64,000 nt of DNA from Ferruginibacter sp. (GCA_014379625.1 JACMLJ010000039.1:1-64000); one strand, 5' to 3'. Shown: positions 37,485 to 46,592, counted from the first letter of the stretch. Translations and numbers: made by a program. The notes: generated from the letters alone by a model not told the origin.

Positions 37485-37966
37485 CTGTAAAATTTTTAGA
37501 ATTTGGGGGGAAACTACGTAATAAATTGATTATTATTTCATTTAAACTATATTTATTTTAAAATTTAATTTATTATATGCTAATTTAATAACACCCTGAC
37601 ATTGGTTAAATTAATTTTAACATTTTTCTAACCTGGGTTTATCTACACCTAACCTGATCAGCCCTGAAAAGGACCGGGGCACAGTTACGAAATTCATATA
37701 ATACTAATACGCAGGGCAAGGTCACCTGGTTGTTATGAGCTTTAAGGATTTAATAAACAGTGAGGTACTACCCTGCCGGGGAGCCGGAGTAATTTGGGAT
37801 GCAATCCACAAAAAAATGGGTGCATCCCAAAAAAAATCCACCACTCTGCATATTACGATCTTATTGTATTTTTGTTAATGTTTTTCATCCGCCGGAAGAG
37901 AAAATGGTAAATCCCCGGTTGTAATAATTTAAATGAAATATTTTACAGCATTAAATTTTTATTGAT
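37485..37966. other. Intergenic space without a supported gene
   Basis: The first 130 bases are extremely AT-rich (37485-37610) and must hold the promoter of the minus-strand repeat protein, but no -7 box of consensus form is visible. The rest shows no coding stretch or RNA fold. Confidence 0.5.
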
Positions 37967-38374
37967 TTGACACAAACATACCTATACACAGCAACAGCTT
38001 TTATTGCCGGTTTTATTACCGCCTGGATAATACGCACCATAACACTCGTTAAAATAAAAAAAATGAAAAAGAGTGCAGATGGATACCTCGAAAGCGAAAA
38101 GCTGATGAAAGAAAAATTGCAAAAGGAAAACATACTGCTACATCAAAATAAACAGTCTGCCGAATCGGAATTGGAAAAAAAGCTGAAAGATGCTGAAAGA
38201 TTAATCAGGATTCTGGATGAAGATATATTGCTGCTCCAGAAAAGCAATGAAGAAACAGAGGCATTGTTGCTGGCAGGCCAGCCTGCTTTACACGAACTGA
38301 AGCGAAAATTAGTAGAAGCACAAAACACGATTGCAAGGTTTAAGGGCCAGGCTGAATTAAAAGAAACAAATTGA
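37967..38374 (+). CDS. Small membrane-anchored coiled-coil protein
   Basis: The 135-residue protein starts at a TTG (37967). No ATG exists before the membrane helix, and a later ATG would lose it. Residues about 5-27 (YLYTATAFIAGFITAWIIRT) form one membrane helix. The rest is charged and heptad-like (SESELEKKLKDAERLIRILDEDILLLQKSNEETE), so a parallel coiled coil is likely. The family is not recognised. Possible roles are membrane-envelope scaffolding or a division-related partner; nothing in the context decides. The frame's composition is clearly coding, but the start is uncertain. Confidence 0.6.
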   Translation: MTQTYLYTATAFIAGFITAWIIRTITLVKIKKMKKSADGYLESEKLMKEKLQKENILLHQNKQSAESELEKKLKDAERLIRILDEDILLLQKSNEETEALLLAGQPALHELKRKLVEAQNTIARFKGQAELKETN

Positions 38375-38789
38375 AATAATTTATTAATCCCCATTTCCCT
38401 CAATGCTCAATAACAAATACGGAGTAGTTAAAACCCTGCCCTGTTAGGTTCAGCATCAGGTATTTAAAAAAAAGGGTTGTCAACTCAAATAGAGGAATAA
38501 ATACTACCTGTGTTTTTCAATTCATCTTCATAGTAAAAGGGACACCTTTGTAAGGTGAACCGCTGTTTCCCGGGTATTTGTAAATCCGGTTACCGTTATT
38601 CCTTTTATCGATCCGCCGCCATTTTCATTTTCTTTCTTTAATTACATAGCGGGAGCATGGCATAAAGCGCAATGGATTTTTTACCCTTCCAAAACGCATT
38701 GAACAACCCGGTTACTGTTAGGCTTGCATTGCATATTGCATCGTAATAAAGTATAAAATCTGTTGGTTTTCTATTGCCGTATATCGGGT
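38375..38789. other. Intergenic space without a supported gene
   Basis: A 415-base space. GGGACACCTTTGTAAGGTGAACC (38539-38561) gives a weak dyad CACCTT...AAGGTG. No coding frame, tRNA fold or strong terminator was found. Confidence 0.45.
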
Positions 38790-39761
38790 ATGATCTTACA
38801 ATTTAAAATAATCAGTCTCCTTGTTTTTTTTATTTCGGGGAGTTTAATTTCTGTAGCCCAAAGGATTGATCATATCGCCAGCTTTGAAACAATTGATTAT
38901 GAAAAATACATAAGGTTTTATTACGATAATGATTTCTTTACTAAAACCGATTACTACTACACCCAGGGTATTGTTCTGGAGTATGGAAATCCCGCCCTTA
39001 AAAATTTTATACTTTCTAAATTATTATTGAACAGGGGTACAGATAATCGCCGGTACAGTATCGGGGTGAACCTGGCTTCTTACTCACCTACCAGTATCAG
39101 CAGTGATGATATTTTATATGGGGACCGTCCTTTTGCAGCCATAATTTCATTCTCCACCAACTCCCTAACTACCCTTAAAGAAAAAACACAACGCTTGTCC
39201 TCTTCCGTAACAATTGGTGTAATTGGTCCGGCGGCACAGGGAAAAGAAATTCAAACCGGCATACATCAATGGCTTAAAAATATTATGCCTCATGGCTGGC
39301 AATACCAGTTAAAAAATGATGTTATAATAAATTACAGTGCCAGCTACGAGAAAAAACTGCCTTTGGGGGGAGATCATTTTTTATTGAATGCCACTGCTGC
39401 CGCCAGCATTGGGACATTTACGGATAAACTAAGTGCCGGTTTTAATTTTATGGCCGGAAATTTTAATGATCCATATGACTTAAAACCAAAGAGAAAAAAG
39501 ATCCAGTATTATCTTTACGGACAGGCGCGTACAAATATCATTGGATATGATGCAACTTTGCAGGGAGGGCTATTCACCCACAATAACCCTTATACCATCG
39601 CTTCCGCCGATATTACCAGGGTTACTTTACAGGCTGATGCAGGGGTTGTAATAAATTTCCGGAAAACATGGCTTTCCTATTCCCAATCCTTTCTCACAAA
39701 AGAATTTAAACCAGGCCGCTACCACAGGTGGGGCGGTATCAGCCTTGGGGTGGCCTTTTAA
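38790..39761 (+). CDS. LpxR-like outer-membrane lipid A deacylase (DUF2219)
   Basis: The protein has 323 residues from the ATG at 38790. The frame runs back to a TTG at 38763, but the signal peptide begins at the ATG. After about 24 signal residues, RFYYDNDFFTKTDYYYTQG (Asn47, Asp48, Asp54) matches the first conserved block of LpxR. GDRPFAAI and GVIGPAAQGKEIQTGIHQWL (with the expected catalytic His) match the next two. LpxR is a 12-strand barrel that removes the 3'-acyloxyacyl chain of lipid A; Bacteroidota homologues are mostly untested. The C-terminus ends in a Phe (LGVAF), as usual for barrels. Confidence 0.83.
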   Translation: MILQFKIISLLVFFISGSLISVAQRIDHIASFETIDYEKYIRFYYDNDFFTKTDYYYTQGIVLEYGNPALKNFILSKLLLNRGTDNRRYSIGVNLASYSPTSISSDDILYGDRPFAAIISFSTNSLTTLKEKTQRLSSSVTIGVIGPAAQGKEIQTGIHQWLKNIMPHGWQYQLKNDVIINYSASYEKKLPLGGDHFLLNATAAASIGTFTDKLSAGFNFMAGNFNDPYDLKPKRKKIQYYLYGQARTNIIGYDATLQGGLFTHNNPYTIASADITRVTLQADAGVVINFRKTWLSYSQSFLTKEFKPGRYHRWGGISLGVAF

Positions 39762-39945
39762 CCTTTCATTAAAAAGTTGGGTATTTATTGAAAAGTAAAA
39801 TGTAAAAGCCGGTATTACCCGATTAACCTGCAAACATTCAACAGCTAGTTTACCAGGTAATTGTCGCAGTGCCGCATTTTAAAATGTCGTAGCAAAATTC
39901 ATACTGTCGAAGGCAGGTTTTTACAGGACATATAAAAACTTAACA

Positions 39946-39974
39946 TTGAAATACCCATTTATATATTAAGTTTG
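39946..39974 (+). promoter_or_regulatory. Promoter of the small basic protein gene
   Basis: TTG (39946-39948), 18 bases, then TAAGTTTG (39967-39974) match the Bacteroidetes promoter consensus, with the -7 box perfect. The ATG follows at 40004. The -7 box contains the GTG that would otherwise be an earlier start, so the ATG is preferred. Confidence 0.65.
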
Positions 39975-40003
39975 TGTTATCATTTAATAGAAATAAAATA
40001 ATA

Positions 40004-40297
40004 ATGTCAACAAAACAGGTAACAGAAAACAAGAAAGAAGCTTCCAAAGAAACAATTCTTAAAAAAATCGCTATTCAATTATCAGAGGCCTTATCCTCTT
40101 TAAAGGAAAGCCTCGGTGAAAAGAAATTTCAAAAGCGCATTAAAAAAGCAGCCAAATTATTAGGCGAAGGAATTAAACCGGCCGCCCCGAAAAAACAAAG
40201 TGAAAGCACAAAACCCACTGCTGTCAAAAACGCTGCAAAAAAAACAAAAGTTTCTACAACAATTAAGAAAGCGGCTAAAGCAGTTTCCGCAAAATAG
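40004..40297 (+). CDS. Small Lys/Ala-rich basic protein (histone H1-like)
   Basis: The 97-residue protein is very rich in Lys, Ala and Thr. The N-terminal half could form helices (KKIAIQLSEALSSLKESLGEKKFQKRIKKAAKLL). The C-terminal half is a disordered tail of AAKK/KKAAK units. Such proteins in Bacteroidota and Chlamydiae bind DNA non-specifically, but here this is only a compositional argument. The frame opens at a GTG (39974) that lies inside the -7 box, so the ATG at 40004 was chosen. It has a well-formed promoter and so is probably well expressed. Confidence 0.75.
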   Translation: MSTKQVTENKKEASKETILKKIAIQLSEALSSLKESLGEKKFQKRIKKAAKLLGEGIKPAAPKKQSESTKPTAVKNAAKKTKVSTTIKKAAKAVSAK

Positions 40298-40406
40298 TTT
40301 CCTGCGCGATTTTGGGAATGAACAGTTAACTGGCAAATAATTATCCCCCCAATAGCCCGGAAAATTTGGTTCCACTTTTTTACATCAGCTATTTAACGGC
40401 ATTCAA

Positions 40407-40446
40407 CTTTTTATCTCATGGGTCAAAATATCCATGAGATAAAAGG
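40407..40446. repeat. Long inverted repeat (hairpin)
   Basis: TTTTATCTCATGG (40409-40421) and CCATGAGATAAAA (40432-40444) are exact complements. Two further pairs (one G-T) extend the stem to 15 bp with a 10-base loop. It lies 110 bases after the basic-protein gene and lacks a T-run on the plus strand. It may be a processed 3' end or a protein-binding site. Confidence 0.55.
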
Positions 40447-40642
40447 TTTAACCGGATCGGTTACAAGTTTTTGCCAACGCCATACTGCCTAAGGCACAAA
40501 ACAGTAACCCATTTCATTTAGCCTGAAAGAGTCACTAATTTAACGCTTGCGAAGTATATTTCATTACAGCAGATGGCAAAACTGATACAATAAATAAGGG
40601 GAGACGACAGCTTACCAGCGGGTACAATTCCACTTATACAAT

Positions 40643-40674
40643 AAGAAGGCTGCCTCAGGGGAAGCAACCTTCTT
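40643..40674 (-). terminator. Probable terminator of the 40699-41607 gene
   Basis: On the minus strand, AAGAAGGTTGC and GCAGCCTTCTT form an 11-bp stem (one G-U). It lies 25 bases past the stop. The following U-run is weak (TATTGT). Confidence 0.5.
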
Positions 40675-40698
40675 GTTCAATGGCTAACAAATTAACGC

Positions 40699-41607
40699 TT
40701 ATTTTTTTTCTCTCTTTTTTGTTGTTTCCTTTTTAGTTGTTGTTCTTTTTGATTTTTTACTTTCAGCCGGTGCGGGGTTCAGGGCAATATACTGCCCGTT
40801 TTTTAATGTGGTAGTAGTTCCATCTTTGAATTTAACACTGGCATCTTTCATTACAACCGCGCCACTTTTTAATTTTATGCTATCCTGCAACAAGGTAGAA
40901 TCGCCGTTCTTTATAACCAAAACCTGGTCATCCTTCATTACCACCTTGTCTTCAACCACCGTTTTAGCTACAGTTGTACTATCCATTTTTGTATTGGCGG
41001 CAGCGGGTTCCTTTTCAGCAGGGTTCAGACTTATATATTGCCCGTTTTTTAATTGTTTGGTAGTTCCATCTTTAAACTTAACACTCGCATCTTTTTTCAC
41101 AACTGCGCCACTTTTTAATTGTATACTATCTTCCAATAAAGTAGAGTCGCCATTTTTTATAAGCATCACCTTGTCATCCTTCATTACAACCTTATCTTCA
41201 ATTATCGCTTTTGTTGCAAATGCGCTATCCTTCTGTGTATTATCGGTAGCCATCGCTTTTTGCATAGAAATGGTATCGCCTGAGCCGGGCAAATTCCCCT
41301 TTAATGCATTGCTTTTATTGACAGTGTCCATATTGCTGTTCGGAAGGCTTTTGTTTACGGCAGACCCCGGTAATGTATCGGGCAGGTGAACCGCACTGCT
41401 CATGGAGGTATCCGGCTTTTGCAGGTGGATTGATGTGTCGGGCACCAAATTGCCAGGGTTTAATGTTAATTTGTTTCGGTTAACTTTTGGCATAGTATCC
41501 AATCCCTTTCCGGGTAAATTTTTATTTACAGTTGCAGGAATGGTATCCTGCGTAAACGCTGTTGCAGTAATTAAAACCGCAATGGATAAACTTAGTAACT
41601 TTTTCAT
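40699..41607 (-). CDS. Exported repeat protein (DUF6799-like)
   Basis: The 302-residue protein has a signal peptide (about 1-19, ending TAFT). A low-complexity region (20-115) with PDTS/PDTLPGS units follows. Then come two 82-residue repeats, each with EDKVVMKDDKVMLIKNGDST, LKSGAVVKKDASVKFKDGTT and LKNGQYISLNP. At DNA level the repeats are offset by 246 bp and remain similar. The form of the repeat agrees with what I know as DUF6799. The last 20 residues are Lys/Thr/Arg-rich. The function is unknown; the location is periplasm or surface. Confidence 0.75.
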   Translation of the reverse strand: MKKLLSLSIAVLITATAFTQDTIPATVNKNLPGKGLDTMPKVNRNKLTLNPGNLVPDTSIHLQKPDTSMSSAVHLPDTLPGSAVNKSLPNSNMDTVNKSNALKGNLPGSGDTISMQKAMATDNTQKDSAFATKAIIEDKVVMKDDKVMLIKNGDSTLLEDSIQLKSGAVVKKDASVKFKDGTTKQLKNGQYISLNPAEKEPAAANTKMDSTTVAKTVVEDKVVMKDDQVLVIKNGDSTLLQDSIKLKSGAVVMKDASVKFKDGTTTTLKNGQYIALNPAPAESKKSKRTTTKKETTKKREKK

Positions 41608-42023
41608 GTGTGTTTTTTTATATGATGAGTTTAATTTGAATAATTGTTAGGGATCAATATTCAATTTCCTAAACCAAACCCAAAAATTGAACCACGGCTA
41701 CTGCGTAGGTAAATTGCCGGATGAAGGAGAATAGCTTACTCAGACTGGGGAAATAAGGTCACTAAAATCCATTATATGGGGTATATGCACAGGTGTTAAT
41801 GAAAATAACGGATAGGGAAAGTCATTTTTTTGAATCCTGAAGATATTTGGGCGAAGTATCGGAAAACGACATAATACTTTTAAATTAACTATGCAACACA
41901 GGGCTTGTTTTAAGGTAACCACACATGGGTTGGATAAGATACACAGTAAAAGAAAAAGTAAATAGGGTACGGGTTTTTACCGGGTAAATATCCGGCACTT
42001 GTAACATTGCAGAAAGCTTATTA
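41608..42023. other. Intergenic space without a supported gene
   Basis: A 416-base AT-rich space between two minus-strand genes. A 60-codon minus-strand frame (41740-41922) starts without RBS and has no recognisable product. No RNA fold was found. Confidence 0.5.
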
Positions 42024-42332
42024 TTAACCCAGGATATTCCATGGTGTTATAATGGGATTGGCATCTTGTTCACCTGCTTTATCCTTTTCTTCACCCGTAT
42101 CGCCGGCGTCATTTTTTTCATCCACAGGTTCTTCCTTCAAATCATTTTGCACCAAACTTTCAGTACTTTCTACACCGATGTCTGTCCTTACATTTTCAAT
42201 ATCCTGATCTGTTATCTGGTCGTTCTGATCAGAAATATGCCGGTGAATTTTCATGTCTGTCTTTTCATCAGAAAATCCTTCTTCATTTTTAACATCCTGG
42301 TCCGGAACAGGATACTTGTCTTTATCTGTCAT
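42024..42332 (-). CDS. Small highly acidic protein
   Basis: The 102-residue protein has about a third Asp/Glu and no hydrophobic core until the last residues (ANPIITPWNILG). It has neither signal peptide nor membrane helix, so it should be disordered and cytosolic. The conserved-looking C-terminal PWNILG may be a short binding motif. No family is recognised. The codon use and clean ATG at 42332 make it a likely real gene. Confidence 0.6.
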   Translation of the reverse strand: MTDKDKYPVPDQDVKNEEGFSDEKTDMKIHRHISDQNDQITDQDIENVRTDIGVESTESLVQNDLKEEPVDEKNDAGDTGEEKDKAGEQDANPIITPWNILG

Positions 42333-42521
42333 AAAATGTTTGTTTAACCTTCCTAGTAAAATATGATACCAGATTAAGCAAGTAAGTAAATATTAATAAA
42401 AGCGTAATAATGAATCAACGAAGTATGAAGAGGTTCCTTTTTATGAGTGCTATACCCATTTTTGAAGTTGTTTTAAATATACGACTAAGATTGATATAAG
42501 TGAAAGCTATGAAATGAGGTT

Positions 42522-42881
42522 TTAAATAAAGAATTCTTCAGAAATGATCTTACCGTCTTTTACTTTGTACAGGCAGAGCTCATTCATATCCATACGGGTT
42601 TTCCCCTTCATGGTCACATCCATATGCATACTAACCACAAAACTTGCTGATGCCACAAGTGGCGCTGATACTGTAAGCTGATGCATTGTTTCTACCATTT
42701 CCTGAAACTTATTTCCTTTTTCGATAATAGCCTGCAACCCCTTCGTTTCTTTCTCAAACTCGGGTGTGGCATAAGGTTCAATGCTGATGACATCATCTGA
42801 AAAAAGTTCTTTTTGCGCAGTTTCAAATTGTCCCACCGCACAAAGTTGAATAAGGCGGTCGGCGATTTCTATTATAGTCAT
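42522..42881 (-). CDS. SnoaL-like NTF2-fold protein
   Basis: The 119-residue cytosolic protein begins with two helices (IIEIADRLIQLCAVGQFETAQKELF). The strand pattern DDVISIEPYA, HQLTVSAPLVASASFVVSMHMDVT and NELCLYKVKDGKIISEEFFI is typical of SnoaL-like/NTF2 domains. The reaction is unknown; many members bind small hydrophobic ligands. The gene stands alone, upstream (on the minus strand) of the acidic-protein gene, with 189 bases between them. Confidence 0.75.
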   Translation of the reverse strand: MTIIEIADRLIQLCAVGQFETAQKELFSDDVISIEPYATPEFEKETKGLQAIIEKGNKFQEMVETMHQLTVSAPLVASASFVVSMHMDVTMKGKTRMDMNELCLYKVKDGKIISEEFFI

Positions 42882-43073
42882 AATTTTTTGTTTAAAGCTA
42901 TTACAAAAAACAGACCCAGGTTAATAAATAATTGAAATTTTTTATCTGCTGGTTAAACGCGTAAGTTGGGGAAACACTTGCCTACGGGGATAATTTAATG
43001 GGGAATTATTTTTACAGGTTGAACCGCAAACTCCTGGTTGTAGTTCAGGAAATTTTAAAGCCCTTATAAAAAA

Positions 43074-43793
43074 CTATCGCTTCAAAAATTTCCCCTTCAA
43101 TAACTTCTCCATTACCTCCTCTTTCATATTCCTGCTGATAGGCAGATGGTGGCCGCCAATCTGCACTTCATTACCATTAATACTTTCCACTTTTGAAGCG
43201 GATAAAATATAAGATTTATGCACTTTGATGAACTTATCGGCTGGCAGGTAATCTTCCACCGTTTTGAAAGTGAGCCAGGTAGTGTATTTTTTATCCTTTG
43301 TATGTATGCAAATATAGTTTTGCAATCCCTCAACAAATAATACATCATCCAACAATATTTTCACTAATTTATTGTCGGCCTTAATAAAAAAATAGCCCGG
43401 TGAGAAGACTGTCCCGACTGCATTTTTTTCCCTTAGTTCATAAAATTCCTTTGCCTTTAACGCGGCTTTTAAAAACCGGTCGAATGAAACGGGCTTAACC
43501 AAATAGTCCAGCGCATTCACTTCAAACCCTTCGAGGGCATGATTGGGGTAAGCGGTTGTGAATATTACCGGCGGGGCATTTTTAATTGTTCTGATAAATT
43601 CAAGGCCGTTGATCTTTGGCATCTGGATATCAAGAAAAATAAGTTGCACTTCCCCCTTTCCCAATACTTCTGTGGCCTTCAGTGGGCTTTCGAATTCACC
43701 TGCAAGATTTAGAAAATCCACATCAGCTATATATTCTTTCAGCCCTTTCCGCGCCAGGGGTTCGTCGTCGATGATAATACAATTGATGTTCAT
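43074..43793 (-). CDS. LytTR-family response regulator
   Basis: The 239-residue protein has an N-terminal receiver domain (1-118) with IIDDE and the phospho-acceptor Asp55 in LIFLDIQMPK, and TTAYPNHALEGFE and LVKPVSFDRF at the end of the domain. The C-terminal LytTR DNA-binding domain (about 135-237) has FFIKADNKLVKILLDDVLFVEG, KYTTWLTFKTVEDYL and HKSYILSASKVESI. It is the partner of the LytS-type kinase encoded 10 bases upstream. It belongs to the widespread AlgR/LytR group; its target promoters are unknown. Confidence 0.94.
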   Translation of the reverse strand: MNINCIIIDDEPLARKGLKEYIADVDFLNLAGEFESPLKATEVLGKGEVQLIFLDIQMPKINGLEFIRTIKNAPPVIFTTAYPNHALEGFEVNALDYLVKPVSFDRFLKAALKAKEFYELREKNAVGTVFSPGYFFIKADNKLVKILLDDVLFVEGLQNYICIHTKDKKYTTWLTFKTVEDYLPADKFIKVHKSYILSASKVESINGNEVQIGGHHLPISRNMKEEVMEKLLKGKFLKR

Positions 43794-43803
43794 ATTATTA
43801 AGA

Positions 43804-44829
43804 TTAAACTTTTATTTTTAACCTGGTGATGAATTTTTTGTCATCGTTCTTTATTTCAAGCCAATGCCGGTCGGGGTACAACAGTGCTAACCTTCTTTTT
43901 ACATTATTCAATCCAATACCAACATGCTGCTCATTTTTTTTATCCATAACTTCTTTGGAATTTTCCACCGTAAAACATAACACCCCATTTTCGAATTTCA
44001 TATCAATATTTATAGAATTGATCTTGTCCTTAAAATGGGAAATATGTTTGAAGGCGTTCTCGACAAAAGGAATCAGCAACAGCGGCTCTATTGAAAAACC
44101 TTCTACTGAAGGCGAATAGTTGAACGTTACCGGGTAATTTTCATCATTGCGCAATTTTTGCATGTCCACGTAATCCTGCAGGTACCTGATTTCTTTTTCA
44201 ACCGGAATGGTGGCATCATTCATTTCATATAACTGGTACCGCAGCATTTCCGAAAATTTATGCAGCGCGTTTCTTGCTTCTGCATTTTCTTTATCGATAA
44301 GAAAATACACGGAGTTAAGCGAATTGAATAAAAAATGCGGGTTGATCTGCGACTTCAAAAAACTGAGTTCCGCCTCTGCCTTTTCTTTGGCAATACCAGC
44401 CATTCTTTGTTGCAGTCTGCCATTGTCCAGCACCAGCTTTACGGCAGCGCCCGCTATCACTAAAAAAAAATGCGGAATTATATTATCGTATATCCTCAAT
44501 TTTAGATTGCCACTTAAATTATACAATTGGGGACTGTTCATTACCCTCCCTAAAATATTCATTTTAATGATACTGCTGAAAACAACCAGCAGTACAAAGC
44601 TGAGGGCGAACCAACCGTACCGCTTTTTGTAAAGTAACCGGGGGATAAGGATATAATTGGTAATACTGATCATTACTGCCAGGTCAACCACTTTAATAAA
44701 TGTAACCTGGAGGGCTTTCGCTTCCGTTGAATAATCCTGGTACCGCAAAAAATACCATAGTCCAAAAATCAGCATCCAGAAAAAAAGATGAGGGAGTTTA
44801 TATTTCAATAAAAATGGAGTGTTTAACAT
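43804..44829 (-). CDS. LytS/YehU-type sensor histidine kinase
   Basis: The 341-residue inner-membrane protein has four predicted N-terminal helices (about 14-29, 45-66, 74-90, 118-134). A coiled coil follows, then the His_kinase domain with FLKSQINPHFLFNSLNS, His165 being the phospho-acceptor. The HATPase domain holds PLLLIPFVENAFKHI (N-box) and VGIGLNNVKRRLALLYP (G-box). The gene is first in a two-gene operon with the LytTR regulator. No extracellular sensor domain is present, so the signal is probably sensed in the membrane. Confidence 0.93.
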   Translation of the reverse strand: MLNTPFLLKYKLPHLFFWMLIFGLWYFLRYQDYSTEAKALQVTFIKVVDLAVMISITNYILIPRLLYKKRYGWFALSFVLLVVFSSIIKMNILGRVMNSPQLYNLSGNLKLRIYDNIIPHFFLVIAGAAVKLVLDNGRLQQRMAGIAKEKAEAELSFLKSQINPHFLFNSLNSVYFLIDKENAEARNALHKFSEMLRYQLYEMNDATIPVEKEIRYLQDYVDMQKLRNDENYPVTFNYSPSVEGFSIEPLLLIPFVENAFKHISHFKDKINSINIDMKFENGVLCFTVENSKEVMDKKNEQHVGIGLNNVKRRLALLYPDRHWLEIKNDDKKFITRLKIKV

Positions 44830-45096
44830 ACAACAAATTAAAAATACAAAATTGGAACGGTAAAAACGATTACACTTTTGGTTGGGTTTGCATGACGAAA
44901 TGCGTTAATTTATTACAATATGAGTTTTGTAATTACTAAATGTGCTAGTGTGACCCTAATAAACAAAAGGCTTTTGAAAGTAAACAATCAGCGTATTATG
45001 TTTTCCGCTCATTTCATCAAGTGTTTAACTCCACTTGTGTAAACTATTTGCGCTGTGATGATCCATTTGCAAGATTTGCATTCTAAATCATTCAGT

Positions 45097-45762
45097 ATGA
45101 AACCTTTCATCCTTTTAATTTTTTTTGCAATAATGATCTCGGTCAGTAGCTGTTCCCAAACAAATACCGGAAAACAGGGAAGCAATAAAAACGGGTCAGT
45201 TATCATTGGCGGTAACTGTGAGGGTTGTGAAGCCATTTATGAAAGCAACCTGCCTTTTGAAAAACTTAATGCTGTGGATACCCTTCCTGATTTTAAAGAA
45301 ACAGGGCCTAAAATTGAGATCAGCGGGATCATTTACGAAGCTGACGGGCGCACTCCTGCGAATAATGTGGTACTGTATGTTTACCACACTGATCAGCAGG
45401 GAAATTATGCTACCCGGGGAAATGAAAAAGGCTGGGGAAAAAGGCATGGCTATATCCGTAGTTGGGTAAAGACGGGTAAAAATGGTTTTTATAAATTCTA
45501 TACGCTGGTTCCCGCATCTTATCCCAATAGCAAGAACCCAAAACATATTCATCCCATCATCAAAGAAGATGATAAAAATGAATACTGGATCGATGAGTTT
45601 TTGTTTGATGATGATCCGTATTTACCAGAAGAAGAAAGGAACAGGCCAAAGCCACGCGGAGGAAGTGGCATTTTGAAAACCTATATGAAAGACGGGATGC
45701 TAAGGGCCACCAGGCATATCATTCTTGGCATGAACGTGCCGGGTTATCCGGATGCCGGGTGA
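45097..45762 (+). CDS. Intradiol ring-cleavage dioxygenase-like lipoprotein
   Basis: The protein has 221 residues from the ATG at 45097. The frame extends upstream to 45055, but the later ATG gives a clean lipoprotein signal with cysteine at about residue 19 (ISVSSCSQ). The core resembles intradiol dioxygenases: ISGIIYEADGRTPANNVVLYVYHTD, GYIRSWVKTGKNGFYKFYTLVPASYP, then KHIHPIIKED with the HIH metal-ligand pair. The second part of the usual two-Tyr/two-His iron site cannot be placed with certainty. Exported versions are frequent in Bacteroidota and their substrates are unknown. The gene is divergent from the LytS operon. Confidence 0.75.
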   Translation: MKPFILLIFFAIMISVSSCSQTNTGKQGSNKNGSVIIGGNCEGCEAIYESNLPFEKLNAVDTLPDFKETGPKIEISGIIYEADGRTPANNVVLYVYHTDQQGNYATRGNEKGWGKRHGYIRSWVKTGKNGFYKFYTLVPASYPNSKNPKHIHPIIKEDDKNEYWIDEFLFDDDPYLPEEERNRPKPRGGSGILKTYMKDGMLRATRHIILGMNVPGYPDAG

Positions 45763-45868
45763 AAGTTACAGCGATGGGTAAAGGCCATCAACGATCAACC
45801 CAGCATTTTTTGTATAATTACCGGTTAAGATCAAGCCGTTTATTTATTACCTTGTCTAAAAATAACAC

Positions 45869-46426
45869 ATGTCGACTAAAACTGAATACCAGAAAATGGT
45901 AGCGGGTGAATTGTATGATGCAGGCGATGCTGAACTGGTGGAGATGCGGACCAGGGCAAGAGAGATGGTGCAGTCATATAACCAAACGGGCTATGACCGG
46001 CAGGAACGCACAAGAGCCCTCCAAAAGATATTGAGGAAAACAGGGAGCAATATTGATATACAAACCCCTTTTTACTGCGACTATGGATGTCATATCAGCG
46101 TAGGCAATAATTTCTTTGCCAATTTCAATTGTGTTTTCCTGGATTGTAATTACATACAAATGGGTGACAATGTTTTCCTCGGACCGAACGTACAGGTATA
46201 TGCGGCAACCCATCCCCTGGTGGCAGCCGAAAGAATTAAAGGCCCCGAACTAGCTTTGCCTGTTATTATCGGCGACAATGTGTGGATCGGTGGCGGCAGC
46301 ATTATTTGTCCCGGGCTAACTATTGGTAATAATACAACGATTGGCGCGGGCAGTGTAGTCGTAAAAAGTATTCCACCTGATGTACTTGCTGCCGGTAATC
46401 CATGCCGGATCATAAAAACACTGTGA
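45869..46426 (+). CDS. Maltose/galactoside O-acetyltransferase-like (LbH_MAT_GAT)
   Basis: The 185-residue cytosolic acetyl-CoA-dependent enzyme has a helical N-terminus (TKTEYQKMVAGELYDAGDAEL) followed by a left-handed beta-helix built from hexapeptide repeats (IGDNVWIGGGSIICPG, IGNNTTIGAGSVV). The catalytic His115 is in QVYAATHPL. This is the MAT/GAT sugar acetyltransferase family; the real acceptor is unknown. Its 3' part from 46223 on is duplicated about 1.9 kb downstream. Confidence 0.9.
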   Translation: MSTKTEYQKMVAGELYDAGDAELVEMRTRAREMVQSYNQTGYDRQERTRALQKILRKTGSNIDIQTPFYCDYGCHISVGNNFFANFNCVFLDCNYIQMGDNVFLGPNVQVYAATHPLVAAERIKGPELALPVIIGDNVWIGGGSIICPGLTIGNNTTIGAGSVVVKSIPPDVLAAGNPCRIIKTL

Positions 46427-46592
46427 ATGGCGAATGGTCAATGATGAATGAAGTTAAGATGAAATTATGTGGCTTAATTGAGCTGAATTTACGGAATCAA
46501 TCCAGGCGCGTTTTTTACAAATACATCGTGCTTTTATTAATCGGGCAATTCATAAAAAATGTTCCTTTAAGCTTCATCACTTAAAAAATATT
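46223..46592 (+). repeat. Duplicated segment, copy 1
   Basis: From GCAGCCGAAAG onwards this segment matches 48140-48525. The first 204 bases (coding end of the acetyltransferase) are aligned without gaps, with about 9 differences. The non-coding rest is recognisable but more diverged (AATCAATCCAGGCGCG versus AATCAATCCTGGTACG; TTTAAGCTTCATCACTTAAAAA versus TTTAGCTTTATGCCTTAAAAA). The offset is 1917 bases in the coding part. Confidence 0.85.

Larger units (their letters stand above)
40298..40698. other. Intergenic space with two hairpins
   Basis: A 401-base space between convergent genes. A long perfect hairpin (40407-40446) and a second hairpin (40643-40674) are listed separately. There is no open frame with coding character. 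Confidence 0.5.
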
